DNA from: Mesoaciditoga sp.
GTDB lineage: Bacteria > Thermotogota > Thermotogae > Mesoaciditogales > Mesoaciditogaceae
Length of the DNA stretch: 46,073 nt
Reading direction: 5' to 3'
Assembly (NCBI GenBank): GCA_015491995.1
Contig: WGFY01000074.1
Coordinates: 1-46,073, forward strand
The translations under genes and the position numbers were made by a program. Under the pieces are notes generated by a model. The model searched no databases. It was not told the DNA's origin and saw only the letters and a program-made list of their open reading frames with translations. The stretch's first letter is position 1. Each line of letters begins with the position of its first letter. Positions 27,085 through 35,253 of this stretch are shown piece after piece.

Positions 27085-28173
27085 ATGGATCTTTCGACTG
27101 ATATAGCGGGTATGAAAATAAAAAATCCTCTTTTACCGGCAGCAGGGCCTCTAACTGGTGACGATGTCAAGATGAAATACATTGCGTCTCTTGGCGTTGG
27201 GGCAATGGTGACCAAGACGATATCAACCGAGGCGGCAAAAGTTCCAAGACCTTGCATAGTCGCCACAAACAACTACGTTGTGAATGCAGAACTTTGGTCT
27301 GAGTACGGTCCAGATAAGTGGATAAATGAATTTCTTCCCAATATTCAAAATTTAAAAATCCCCAAGATAATAAGCATCGGATATTCCAAAGAACAGATAG
27401 AGTGGCTTGTCCCGAGATTGAAAGATTTCGGAGATGCTTTCGAAATATCGACACATTACGTTGGTAAAGATCTTAAGCCGATTGCCGAAGTTGCAAAATT
27501 AGCGTCTAAAATATCCCAAAAGCCGGTTTTTATGAAAATCAGTCCTCACATGCCAGATCCGGTGGAATTTGCAAAAATCGTGATGGATGCAGGGGCAGAT
27601 GGAATCGTTGCGGTTAACTCTCTGGGACCGGCCTATTATGTAGATCCCAAAACAGGTATTTCACCGCTTGGCTCTGAGAATCGTTATGGATGGATCTCTG
27701 GCCCGGTCATAAAACCGTTGGCATTGTCCATAGTGCAGAGAATAAGACAAGAATTGGATATTCCCATAATAGGAGTTGGTGGAATAAAAAGTGCAGAGGA
27801 CATTGTGGAGTTCTTAGAGGTGGGTGCTTGTGCAGTTGGAATGCTCTCATCTGCTTTGATCTTTGGAAAGGCGCAATACACAAGAGTGATCAACAGGTTG
27901 GAGAGTGCGCTGATAAGTAGAGGATACGTTTCTGTTAAAGATGCTGTTGGGAAAAAATTGGAGGTTAAACACGCGCGCTTCGATCTCAACAATCCCAAAG
28001 TAGATCCTGAAAAATGTACGCTTTGCAAGTTATGCGAACACGTGTGCCCTTACTTTGCCATAAAAGTCAGCGATCATGTGGAAGTGGATCCCAACGCTTG
28101 CTTTGGCTGTGGCCTTTGCGAATCAAGATGTCCAACGAAAGCGATAAGTGGGGTGTTGATAAATGAACTATAA
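27085..28173 (+). CDS. preA: PreA-like dihydropyrimidine dehydrogenase/DHOD-type flavoprotein with two 4Fe-4S clusters
   Basis: The protein (362 residues) begins with a dihydroorotate-dehydrogenase-like FMN barrel (MDLSTDIAGMKIKNPLLPAAGP; GADGIVAVNSLG; GVGGIKSAEDIVEFLEVGA). It ends with two ferredoxin motifs, CTLCKLCEHVCP and CFGCGLCESRCP. PreA with PreT reduces uracil or thymine with NADH. No PreT is present. In the E. coli gene set the large iron-sulfur flavoprotein YgfK occupies a similar place, and here this smaller protein may substitute for it in reducing a ring or an intermediate. It has a strong GGAGGTGG site and overlaps the next gene by 11 nt. Confidence 0.88.
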   Translation: MDLSTDIAGMKIKNPLLPAAGPLTGDDVKMKYIASLGVGAMVTKTISTEAAKVPRPCIVATNNYVVNAELWSEYGPDKWINEFLPNIQNLKIPKIISIGYSKEQIEWLVPRLKDFGDAFEISTHYVGKDLKPIAEVAKLASKISQKPVFMKISPHMPDPVEFAKIVMDAGADGIVAVNSLGPAYYVDPKTGISPLGSENRYGWISGPVIKPLALSIVQRIRQELDIPIIGVGGIKSAEDIVEFLEVGACAVGMLSSALIFGKAQYTRVINRLESALISRGYVSVKDAVGKKLEVKHARFDLNNPKVDPEKCTLCKLCEHVCPYFAIKVSDHVEVDPNACFGCGLCESRCPTKAISGVLINEL

Positions 28174-29383
28174 GTTGAAATGCGTTCATTGTGGGAAAAT
28201 ATACGATCCAAAGAAAGTTAAGTACACTTGTCCAGTATGTGGCTCAAGACTTGGGACGTTAGAAGTCATTTACGACGAGTTCCCTCAAGTCAAGAAGTTC
28301 GATGTTGGGCACAAAGGGATTTGGGCATTCGCGGATTTTTTACCTGTAAAAGCCGATCATTTTGAGGTGCCTTTGCTGGTTGGGAATACCCCTTTATACG
28401 AAAAAAAAGATCTTGCACGGCAACTTGGATTGAAAAATTTTTACATAAAAGATGACGGAAGAAATCCGACGGCTTCTTATAAAGACAGAGCCAGTGCCAT
28501 GGCCATTGCCAAAGCGAAAGAATTGGGATTTGATACGATTTATTGCGCCTCCACAGGCAATGCCGCTTCTTCTCTTTCTGGACTTGCCGCGGCTTCTGGG
28601 ATGAAAAGTGTTATATTCGTCCCCAAATCCGCGCCCGTTGCAAAAATAACCCAACTACTCGTTTACGGTGCCACGGTTATCGCCGTTGATGGAAGCTATG
28701 ATGAGGCATTTGATCTATCTTTAGAAGTTGGCGAAAAATTTGGATGGTATTGTCGAAACTCAGCTGTTAATCCATATCTTCTGGAAGGTAAAAAAACAGG
28801 CGCCATGGAAGCCGCTTACCAACTCAGATGGAATATTCCAGATGTTGCCATGGTTTCGGTAGGCGATGGGACCGTTGTGAGCTCTATATACAAAGGATTT
28901 AAAGACTTGAAAATTGCTGGCTTAACGAACAAGATACCGATCGTCATAGGGGTTCAGGCAGAGGGTGCCAACGCGTTAATGAGAACGTTCAACTCTGGAA
29001 TATTCGATAAGCCTCAAGATATGAACGCATTTTCTATGGCTGACAGTATAGCAGTTGGAAAACCACGTGACGTTTTAAAAGCTTGCAAATACGTCAAGGA
29101 ATCCGGTGGGAAATTCGTGTCGGTCAGTGATGCCGAAATAGGAGAGGCGATCGTTGAGTTAGCCCGTAAGACAGGTGTGTTCGCCGAGCCGGCTGGCGCG
29201 ACTGCCTATGCGGGTTTGAAAAAGATAAAGAACGAGTTAAAAAATAAAAGCGTTTTGATATTCGTAACTGGGAACGGCTTGAAAGACGTGAAAACCGTTA
29301 AAAGTTTTGTTGGTCATGTTCACGTTGTCAAGCCTGAGTTCGATGCGGCAAGGGAGGTTTTAAAAGATGCTGGTGCGATTTAA
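28163..29383 (+). CDS. threonine-synthase-like PLP lyase with N-terminal zinc ribbon
   Basis: This fold type II PLP enzyme has 406 residues. It starts with a zinc ribbon, KCVHCGKIYDPKKVKYTCPVCGS, seen in archaeal and some bacterial threonine synthases. The PLP lysine is in NPTASYKDRASAMAI and the phosphate-binding loop near STGNAASSLSGLAAASG. The sequence family is ThrC, but no homoserine kinase gene is nearby. It sits where E. coli has the PLP enzyme diaminopropionate ammonia-lyase YgeX, so a beta-elimination reaction on a diaminopropionate-type substrate is a fair inference. It overlaps preA and the next Fe-S subunit by 11 and 17 nt. Confidence 0.85.
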   Translation: MNYKLKCVHCGKIYDPKKVKYTCPVCGSRLGTLEVIYDEFPQVKKFDVGHKGIWAFADFLPVKADHFEVPLLVGNTPLYEKKDLARQLGLKNFYIKDDGRNPTASYKDRASAMAIAKAKELGFDTIYCASTGNAASSLSGLAAASGMKSVIFVPKSAPVAKITQLLVYGATVIAVDGSYDEAFDLSLEVGEKFGWYCRNSAVNPYLLEGKKTGAMEAAYQLRWNIPDVAMVSVGDGTVVSSIYKGFKDLKIAGLTNKIPIVIGVQAEGANALMRTFNSGIFDKPQDMNAFSMADSIAVGKPRDVLKACKYVKESGGKFVSVSDAEIGEAIVELARKTGVFAEPAGATAYAGLKKIKNELKNKSVLIFVTGNGLKDVKTVKSFVGHVHVVKPEFDAAREVLKDAGAI

Positions 29384-29822
29384 CCTCAACGGCGAAGAGA
29401 TAGAAAGTGAAGTACGAGATGACGAAAGGGCGCTCGACTTTCTTAGAAGAATTGGAATGAAGAGTGTGAAAGAAGGATGTGGTGAAGGAGAGTGTGGCGC
29501 TTGTACGATAATTGTGAATGGTAGAAATGTGGTGTCTTGTTTAATGCTCGCACCAGAATTAGATGGTACGGAAGTTTGGACAACTGAAGGACTTTCCTTT
29601 AAAAATGAGCTTGATCCTATTCAAAAAGCTTTTGTTGATGAAGGAGCGATACAATGTGGCTTTTGTACACCCGGAATGGTGATGTCGGCAAAGGCTTTAC
29701 TCATGAAAAATCCCCAACCAACTGTTGAAGAGATAAAAAAAGGCATGGAAGGAAATCTGTGTAGATGCACAGGATATTTCAAAATCATCGAAGCGGTTAA
29801 AAAAGCCGCAGATGAGAATTGA
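29367..29822 (+). CDS. 2Fe-2S subunit of a xanthine-dehydrogenase-family molybdoenzyme (first copy)
   Basis: This 151-residue electron-transfer subunit has the plant-type ferredoxin motif GCGEGECGACTIIVNGRNVVSC and the second cluster motif CGFCTPGMVMSAKALL with CRCTGY, the full pattern of XdhC/CoxS small subunits. It starts at ATG 29367 with AGGGAGG upstream; a GTG two codons on is also possible. A second 2Fe-2S subunit follows 2.6 kb later in the same operon. It overlaps the PLP enzyme by 17 nt and the next gene by 4 nt. Confidence 0.95.
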   Translation: MLVRFNLNGEEIESEVRDDERALDFLRRIGMKSVKEGCGEGECGACTIIVNGRNVVSCLMLAPELDGTEVWTTEGLSFKNELDPIQKAFVDEGAIQCGFCTPGMVMSAKALLMKNPQPTVEEIKKGMEGNLCRCTGYFKIIEAVKKAADEN

Positions 29823-30394
29823 TAACCATAGCTGTGCTTGCAGCTGGGAGTTCCAAAAGATTTGGAACTCAAAAACTTACACATTTGCATCATGGGAAAC
29901 CGTTACTTCAGTGGCCAATGGATTTGTTGAAAAAATTAAATGGTGAATTCAAGAAGATTTTGATAATCTCTAAATCAATCGACATCAGTTTGTTGAAGAC
30001 AGACGATTTTGAGATCGTGATGAATAAAAATGCTGAGAAAGGTCTTTCCACTTCTGTGAGAATGGCGATTTCCATCGCGTCTGAATCAGAAAGCACTGGA
30101 TTGCTTTTATTTTTAGGAGATATGCCCAAGATAAGTACTGATTTGGTGAAAAGAACTCTTCTCATGAACAAAGAGAAGATCATATTTCCATCTCATGATG
30201 GAATAAAAGGATTTCCGGTTTTTTTACCTTCAAAGTATTTCGGTGAAGTTAGCGCTTTGGATGGTGATGTAGGCTTGAGAAAAATCATCGCACTTCGTAA
30301 AGATGAGACAGTATCGTTCGAGGGTGGTCAGAATTGTATCTTCGATGTTGACACGATAAAAGACGTTGTCGAGAAAGTTGAAAGGAGGTTCTGA
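29819..30394 (+). CDS. MocA/YgfJ-type molybdenum cofactor cytidylyltransferase
   Basis: The 191-residue protein is a MobA-like nucleotidyltransferase with LAAGSSKRFGTQKL at the N-terminus, the nucleotide loop, and LLLFLGDMPKIS for the metal-binding Asp. MocA converts Mo-molybdopterin to the cytosine dinucleotide form needed by xanthine-dehydrogenase-family enzymes. YgfJ is its homologue in the E. coli purine gene set. The start is a TTG overlapping the previous stop by 4 nt. Its place between the molybdoenzyme subunits supports cofactor maturation for this enzyme. Confidence 0.88.
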   Translation: MITIAVLAAGSSKRFGTQKLTHLHHGKPLLQWPMDLLKKLNGEFKKILIISKSIDISLLKTDDFEIVMNKNAEKGLSTSVRMAISIASESESTGLLLFLGDMPKISTDLVKRTLLMNKEKIIFPSHDGIKGFPVFLPSKYFGEVSALDGDVGLRKIIALRKDETVSFEGGQNCIFDVDTIKDVVEKVERRF

Positions 30395-30396
30395 AA

Positions 30397-31230
30397 TTGA
30401 GTTACAGCTTTATTAGTCCAAGAGATGAAAAAGAACTGAAGGAAGAAATATCCGCTCCCGGATCTTTCACCATGTCGGGAGGCACGGATTTGCTGGTTAA
30501 AATAAGAATGGGAAAGATAAGTCCTCAAAAGATCGTCAGCACCTCAAAAATATCAACACTTCATTTTATAGATGAAAATGACGATGAAATTGTGATAGGA
30601 TCCACGATAACTCATGCTGAATTGCTGGAATACAAACCATTGAGAGAAGCCTTTCCAGTTCTTTTTGATGCGATTTATACCATCGGATCTCCACAGATAA
30701 GAAATCGCGGCACACTTGTTGGAAATGTGATGAATGCATCTCCTGCTGGTGATGGTCTGCTTGCCTTGTATCTTTTAGACGCGAAAATAGAAATTTCAAA
30801 TGGTGATGCTGTTAACATCGATGAATTTGTGGTGAGTCCCGGACGAACGATTTTGCCTAAAGGTGAGTATGTGAAATCCATACATATTCCAAAATCAAAG
30901 TGGGACCATCATTACTTCGAAAAGGTAGGTCAACGTAATTCCATGACCATATCAATTGTCAGTATTGGATGGCTGATAAAATGTGGAAGCGAAGCGATAG
31001 AGAATCTTCGAATCGCATTCGGTTCTGTGGCTCCAACGATTTTAAGGCTTAAAGATGTTGAGAAATTTAGCAAAGGCAAGAAAATAGATGAGAAATTCGT
31101 TCATGTGGTTTCCGACATGGTCAAAGAGCGTGTCAACCCCATTGATGATGTAAGGGGAAGCGCGCAATATCGTAAAAAACTTTGTTCCAATTTGATGTAT
31201 CGCATGGTTGAGGAGGGGATCAAATGCTGA
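30397..31230 (+). CDS. FAD-binding subunit, XdhB/CoxM type (first copy)
   Basis: The 277-residue flavoprotein has the FAD-binding motif MSGGTDLLVKIRMG and the second motif GSPQIRNRGTLVGNVMNASPAGDG, as in xanthine dehydrogenase FAD subunits. The C-terminal domain ends in DDVRGSAQYRKKLCSNL. It starts at a TTG (30397) with an AAAGGAGG site 8 to 9 nt upstream. A second, weaker FAD-type subunit follows with a 7-nt overlap. Confidence 0.93.
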   Translation: MSYSFISPRDEKELKEEISAPGSFTMSGGTDLLVKIRMGKISPQKIVSTSKISTLHFIDENDDEIVIGSTITHAELLEYKPLREAFPVLFDAIYTIGSPQIRNRGTLVGNVMNASPAGDGLLALYLLDAKIEISNGDAVNIDEFVVSPGRTILPKGEYVKSIHIPKSKWDHHYFEKVGQRNSMTISIVSIGWLIKCGSEAIENLRIAFGSVAPTILRLKDVEKFSKGKKIDEKFVHVVSDMVKERVNPIDDVRGSAQYRKKLCSNLMYRMVEEGIKC

Positions 31231-32036
31231 GTATAAAAGAATATTTAAGACCAGATACGCTTGAAGAAGCCTATGATTTAGGGAAAATGGAAAACACGCT
31301 TTACGTGAGTGGAGGGTTGATGATCGCTTCGTTGAAAAGTTCTAGGCTTGAGAGGCTCGTGGACTTGAAAAATTTGGGAATGGAAGAGATAGAAGATGGT
31401 AAAAGGGTAAAAATTGGAGCCAATGTAAAACTCTCTGAGTTCATGACAAACCCTTTGCTTTCAAGCTTAAACCATGGTTTTTTCAAGAAGACGATGAAAG
31501 ACGTTGGTAGCACACAGATAAGAAACATGGCAACAGTTGGAGGTTCAGTGGCTTTTAGACTCGGTTGGTCAGACGTCATCACGGCTTTAATGGCAAGTAA
31601 GGCCACCGTTGAGCTTTACGAAGGGCAGTTGAATGAAGTGTCGTTGGAAAGATATGTCAAAGAAAAGCGAAGAAAAGAGATCGTGACGGCCATTTACATA
31701 CCCAAAAACGACAGATTCTTGGCGTTTGAAAAATTTTCCAAGTCCACTTTTGACATAGCGATGTTGAATGTTGGAGTGGGCATGAACATCAGGGACGATA
31801 AGATGAGTGACGTCACGGTTGTCGTTGGATCAAGGCCGATGATCTCTGGGAGAATAGTTGAGGTGGAAAAGTTCTTAAATGACAAAGAACTTTCCAATTC
31901 AATTGAAGCCGCGGCTCAACTCATGCGGGACACGATAAAAGTCGGGGGAGATGTAAGGGTAAAAGCTGAGTACAGAAAAGTGTTATCCGCTGCGTTACTT
32001 AAAAAAGCTATGAGGGGGATTGGCGATGAAAGTTGA
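31224..32036 (+). CDS. FAD-binding subunit, YgfM type (second copy)
   Basis: This 270-residue protein resembles YgfM of E. coli: N-terminus IKEYLRPDTLEEAYDL, YVSGGLMIASL, the binding loop STQIRNMATVGGSVA, and C-terminus VKAEYRKVLSAALLKKAM. The flavin loop differs from the first FAD subunit (no ASPAGD), so FAD affinity may be different. Two FAD-type subunits in one operon suggest two electron paths or two alternative assemblies. The ATG at 31224 overlaps the previous gene. Confidence 0.9.
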   Translation: MLSIKEYLRPDTLEEAYDLGKMENTLYVSGGLMIASLKSSRLERLVDLKNLGMEEIEDGKRVKIGANVKLSEFMTNPLLSSLNHGFFKKTMKDVGSTQIRNMATVGGSVAFRLGWSDVITALMASKATVELYEGQLNEVSLERYVKEKRRKEIVTAIYIPKNDRFLAFEKFSKSTFDIAMLNVGVGMNIRDDKMSDVTVVVGSRPMISGRIVEVEKFLNDKELSNSIEAAAQLMRDTIKVGGDVRVKAEYRKVLSAALLKKAMRGIGDES

Positions 32037-32496
32037 ATTTAAAGTCAACGGCAAAATGCACTCTGTGAATGTAGAACCCGGAGAATTTCTTCTTGAAACT
32101 TTACGAAATCTTGGCTATAAAAGCGTTAAACACGGATGTGATACGGCCAGCTGTGGGGCTTGTTCCGTTCAATTAGATGGTAAGCCGGTGCTTTCTTGTA
32201 GGACTTTCACAGCAACTGTTAATGGTCATGAGATCAAGACCGTTGAAGGTTTTTCAAAAGAAGGAGAGCTTTCAAACATTCAAAGGGCTCTTGTTGAAGA
32301 AGGAGCCGTTCAATGTGGATTTTGCATTCCTGGGCTTGTGGTAACGGCCGATGCGCTCTTGAGAGAGAATCCAAGTCCAACTGAAGATGAAATAAAAGGA
32401 TATCTCAACGGGAATCTGTGTAGATGTACAGGATATGAAAGCCAGACTCGTGCTATCTTGAAAGTGGCGAAAGACTCGAGAGGTGAAAAATCATGA
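32026..32496 (+). CDS. 2Fe-2S subunit of a xanthine-dehydrogenase-family molybdoenzyme (second copy)
   Basis: The 156-residue protein has HGCDTASCGACSVQLDGKPVLSC and CGFCIPGLVVTADALL with CRCTGYESQ, the two 2Fe-2S motifs. The ATG at 32026, with GAGGGGGAT at a good distance, is preferred over a TTG at 32020. It overlaps the upstream gene's end and the downstream molybdopterin subunit (ATGA), so it is probably the small subunit stoichiometric with that large subunit. Confidence 0.94.
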   Translation: MKVEFKVNGKMHSVNVEPGEFLLETLRNLGYKSVKHGCDTASCGACSVQLDGKPVLSCRTFTATVNGHEIKTVEGFSKEGELSNIQRALVEEGAVQCGFCIPGLVVTADALLRENPSPTEDEIKGYLNGNLCRCTGYESQTRAILKVAKDSRGEKS

Positions 32497-34844
32497 ATGT
32501 ACGTGAAGAAAGATCTGTTGCCACGTCTTTAAGCAGCGATAAAAACTTCGATGTGGTGAACACATCTGTTGAAAAGATCGATGGATACGCGCTCGTTAAG
32601 GGCAAACCTGTTTTCACGGATGATTTTGACGTTCCTGATTCTTTGATCGTTAAAATATTGAGAAGCCCTCATGCTCATGCAATTGTAAAGAATGTGGATG
32701 CTTCTAAAGCACTTGAACTCAGCGGCGTTGCATGCGTCCTTACTTACAAGGATGTTCCAAGGATAGCTTTCACCAGAGCAGGTCAAGGCTATCCAGAGCC
32801 ATCACCGTACGATACTTTTGTTCTTGACAAGAAGGTCAGATACGTTGGAGATGCCGTTGCAATTGTAGCTGCGGAAAGTGAAGAGATCGCAAGAAAAGCA
32901 CTTAAATTGATAAAGGTTGAGTACGATGTGCTTGATAACATAATTGACTATGAGCATGCGATGGATGAAAACGCTCCGATAATTCATGATGAATCTGAAA
33001 TATCAGGCGCTTATGATCCAAAGCATAACATCGCGAGTCACTACGAAATGCACTTTGGTGATGTTGATGAAGAACTTTCAAAATGCGACGTGACAACCGA
33101 AAAGACTTTCTACACTCCAAATCAATCTCATGCTATGATGGAACCACATGCGGCAATATCTTACTTCGATGCGAATGGAAGGCTTACGATAATAACATCC
33201 ACTCAAGTCCCTTACCATGTTAGAAGAATCATAAAGCGCATCTTTGGGGTTGAGTCACGTGTGATAAAACCGCGAATTGGCGGAGGATTTGGAGGTAAAC
33301 AGGCCGTTCACGTGGAAGCATACGTAACCGCTGTAACGCTCAAAACCGGCAGACCTGCTCGATGTATTTACACGAGAAAGGAAACGATGACGGCTTCTAA
33401 TACACGCCATGCCATGCGTTTTAAGATCAGGGTTGGTGCGGATAAAGATGCTAATTTGCGTGTAATAGACATGCAAGGTCTTTCCAACACTGGAGCATAT
33501 GGTGAACATGCGTTGACAACTTTCATGGTTGCCGGTTCCAAAACTTTACCGTTGTACAACAAGGTGAATGCCGTTCGATTCATGGGGGATATAGTTTATA
33601 CCAACACCGAATCGGCTGGAGCTTTTAGAGGGTATGGCGCTCCTCAAGGTGCTTTTGCGCTTGATTGTGCACTTGACGAGTTGGCCCATAAGCTCGGAAT
33701 GGATCCTGTTGAATTCAAATTGAAGAATTCCATTCGTGAAGGGGAAACCTCACCCGTATTCAAAGTTATGGGCGAAGGGCGTGAAGGCGTAGAACAGATC
33801 GTAGGAAGCTGTAAGATCGAAGAATGCGCAATTGAAGGTGCAAAACTTTTCAATTGGCATGAAAAGCGGGAGCGCCAAAGAATAGAAGGAACTAAGGCTC
33901 ATGGATACGGAGTGGCTTTTGCCATGCAAGGCTCATCCATTCCCGCCATTGATATGGGCGGAGCCACCATAAAGATGAATGATGATGGAACTTTCAATCT
34001 CATGATCGGCGCTACTGATCTTGGCACTGGCAGTGATACAATACTCGCACAAATAGCCGCTGAGGCTTTGCATACAAGTGTTGGCAAATTCGTTGTTTAC
34101 TCATCAGATACCGATGTAACACCTTTTGATAAGGGCGCTTATGCCTCATCAACCACGTACGTTTCTGGTAACGCCACCAAACGTGCTGCTGAACGAATGG
34201 CAAGGGAGATACTCAAAGCCGCGTCTGAAATAACAGGTGAGAGTGTGGAAAAACTTCATTTAGAAAATGGAAAAGTGATTTCAAAAAGCGGCAAATCGTT
34301 GACTTATTCCGAAATACAGACACAGCTTTTCTACACCTTTAAACAACGCCAACTTGAGGTTACAGAATCATTCGTTAGTGAAGTGTCACCGCCACCTTAC
34401 ATGGTCACGTTTGCGGAGATAGAAATAGATCTCGAAACGGGAAAAGTTGACGTTATGAGCATGTTGAACTACGTCGATTGTGGCACACCGATAAATCCGC
34501 TTCTTGCCCGTGGACAGGTCGAAGGTGCCAGCTCACAGGGAATAGGAATGGCCTTGTACGAAGAGCATATATTCGACAAAAACGGTCGTATGGTTACGGA
34601 TGACTTCTTCACTTACAAAGTTCCATCAAGAGATGATATTAAAAAAATTACGGTTAAATTTGCTGACAGTTATGAGCCAACAGGGCCTTTTGGCGCTAAG
34701 AGTGTGTCGGAAATAGGCCTTGACACTCCAGGTCCTGTTATAGCCAACGCCATTTTCGATGCGGTGGGAATAAGGGTGAACAGGTTGCCGATCAAATCTG
34801 AAGATCTCTACTTTAAACTTAACGAAAGAGGACTCACACCCTAA
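32493..34844 (+). CDS. molybdopterin-binding large subunit of a xanthine-dehydrogenase-family hydroxylase
   Basis: The 783-residue subunit carries the Mo-cytosine-dinucleotide site. Signatures include PRIGGGFGGKQ near residue 260, ESAGAFRGYGAPQG near 375 and the C-terminal GPFGAKSVSEIGLDTPG, with the likely catalytic Glu near 738. This family hydroxylates purines, purine-like rings and related heterocycles with water as oxygen source; xanthine or hypoxanthine is the simplest guess from its neighbours. The neighbouring YgeY is a marker for selenium-dependent members, in which selenium is a labile cofactor, so it is not visible in DNA. No sulfurtransferase-like XdhC chaperone is in the window. 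Confidence 0.95.
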   Translation: MNVREERSVATSLSSDKNFDVVNTSVEKIDGYALVKGKPVFTDDFDVPDSLIVKILRSPHAHAIVKNVDASKALELSGVACVLTYKDVPRIAFTRAGQGYPEPSPYDTFVLDKKVRYVGDAVAIVAAESEEIARKALKLIKVEYDVLDNIIDYEHAMDENAPIIHDESEISGAYDPKHNIASHYEMHFGDVDEELSKCDVTTEKTFYTPNQSHAMMEPHAAISYFDANGRLTIITSTQVPYHVRRIIKRIFGVESRVIKPRIGGGFGGKQAVHVEAYVTAVTLKTGRPARCIYTRKETMTASNTRHAMRFKIRVGADKDANLRVIDMQGLSNTGAYGEHALTTFMVAGSKTLPLYNKVNAVRFMGDIVYTNTESAGAFRGYGAPQGAFALDCALDELAHKLGMDPVEFKLKNSIREGETSPVFKVMGEGREGVEQIVGSCKIEECAIEGAKLFNWHEKRERQRIEGTKAHGYGVAFAMQGSSIPAIDMGGATIKMNDDGTFNLMIGATDLGTGSDTILAQIAAEALHTSVGKFVVYSSDTDVTPFDKGAYASSTTYVSGNATKRAAERMAREILKAASEITGESVEKLHLENGKVISKSGKSLTYSEIQTQLFYTFKQRQLEVTESFVSEVSPPPYMVTFAEIEIDLETGKVDVMSMLNYVDCGTPINPLLARGQVEGASSQGIGMALYEEHIFDKNGRMVTDDFFTYKVPSRDDIKKITVKFADSYEPTGPFGAKSVSEIGLDTPGPVIANAIFDAVGIRVNRLPIKSEDLYFKLNERGLTP

Positions 34845-34865
34845 GAAACAGGAAGGGGAGACGGT

Positions 34866-35222
34866 ATGGAAAGAAGCGCCTTGTCTCGATCTGAAGGGAA
34901 TGAAAAAATGCGCTTAATGGCGAAATCCATTCAGGAAGGTGCTTCGGCTTTCTTGAAAGAAGAGGCAAAGCGAATAGCCATAATTGCCATCCTCATAGCG
35001 ATTTTCATCTCCGTTGTATTCAAGATCAAGTATGGAGTTGTGATGTTAGTTGGCGCTTTCGTATCTGAAATGGCCGGTCTTGTCGGTATGTATATTTCAA
35101 CCCGTACCAACGTCAGGAAGAACACGGTCGGTCCTTCTATGGATATCTTGATAAAGTTAATGGCAGTTCTTTCTCTGTTCTTCGGCTCTCTTTTTTCAAC
35201 ATTGCCATTTTTCATTAAATGA
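34866..35222 (+). CDS. truncated membrane pyrophosphatase-like protein
   Basis: The 118-residue protein matches the N-terminal region of H+/Na+-translocating membrane pyrophosphatases (HppA): EGNEKMRLMAKSIQEGASAFLKEE, a transmembrane helix, then GAFVSEMAGLVGMYISTRTNVR, the family's second and third helix region. It ends before any catalytic motif (no DVGADLVGK-type sequence), so it cannot be a pyrophosphatase. The frame is clean, with an ATG behind GGAAGGGGAG, 21 nt after the molybdenum subunit, so it appears expressed. Whether it is a decayed gene or a co-opted membrane module is open. No remainder of hppA lies downstream. Confidence 0.8.
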   Translation: MERSALSRSEGNEKMRLMAKSIQEGASAFLKEEAKRIAIIAILIAIFISVVFKIKYGVVMLVGAFVSEMAGLVGMYISTRTNVRKNTVGPSMDILIKLMAVLSLFFGSLFSTLPFFIK

Positions 35223-35253
35223 AGAAACTGTTATGTTTCATTTGGAGAATTTC

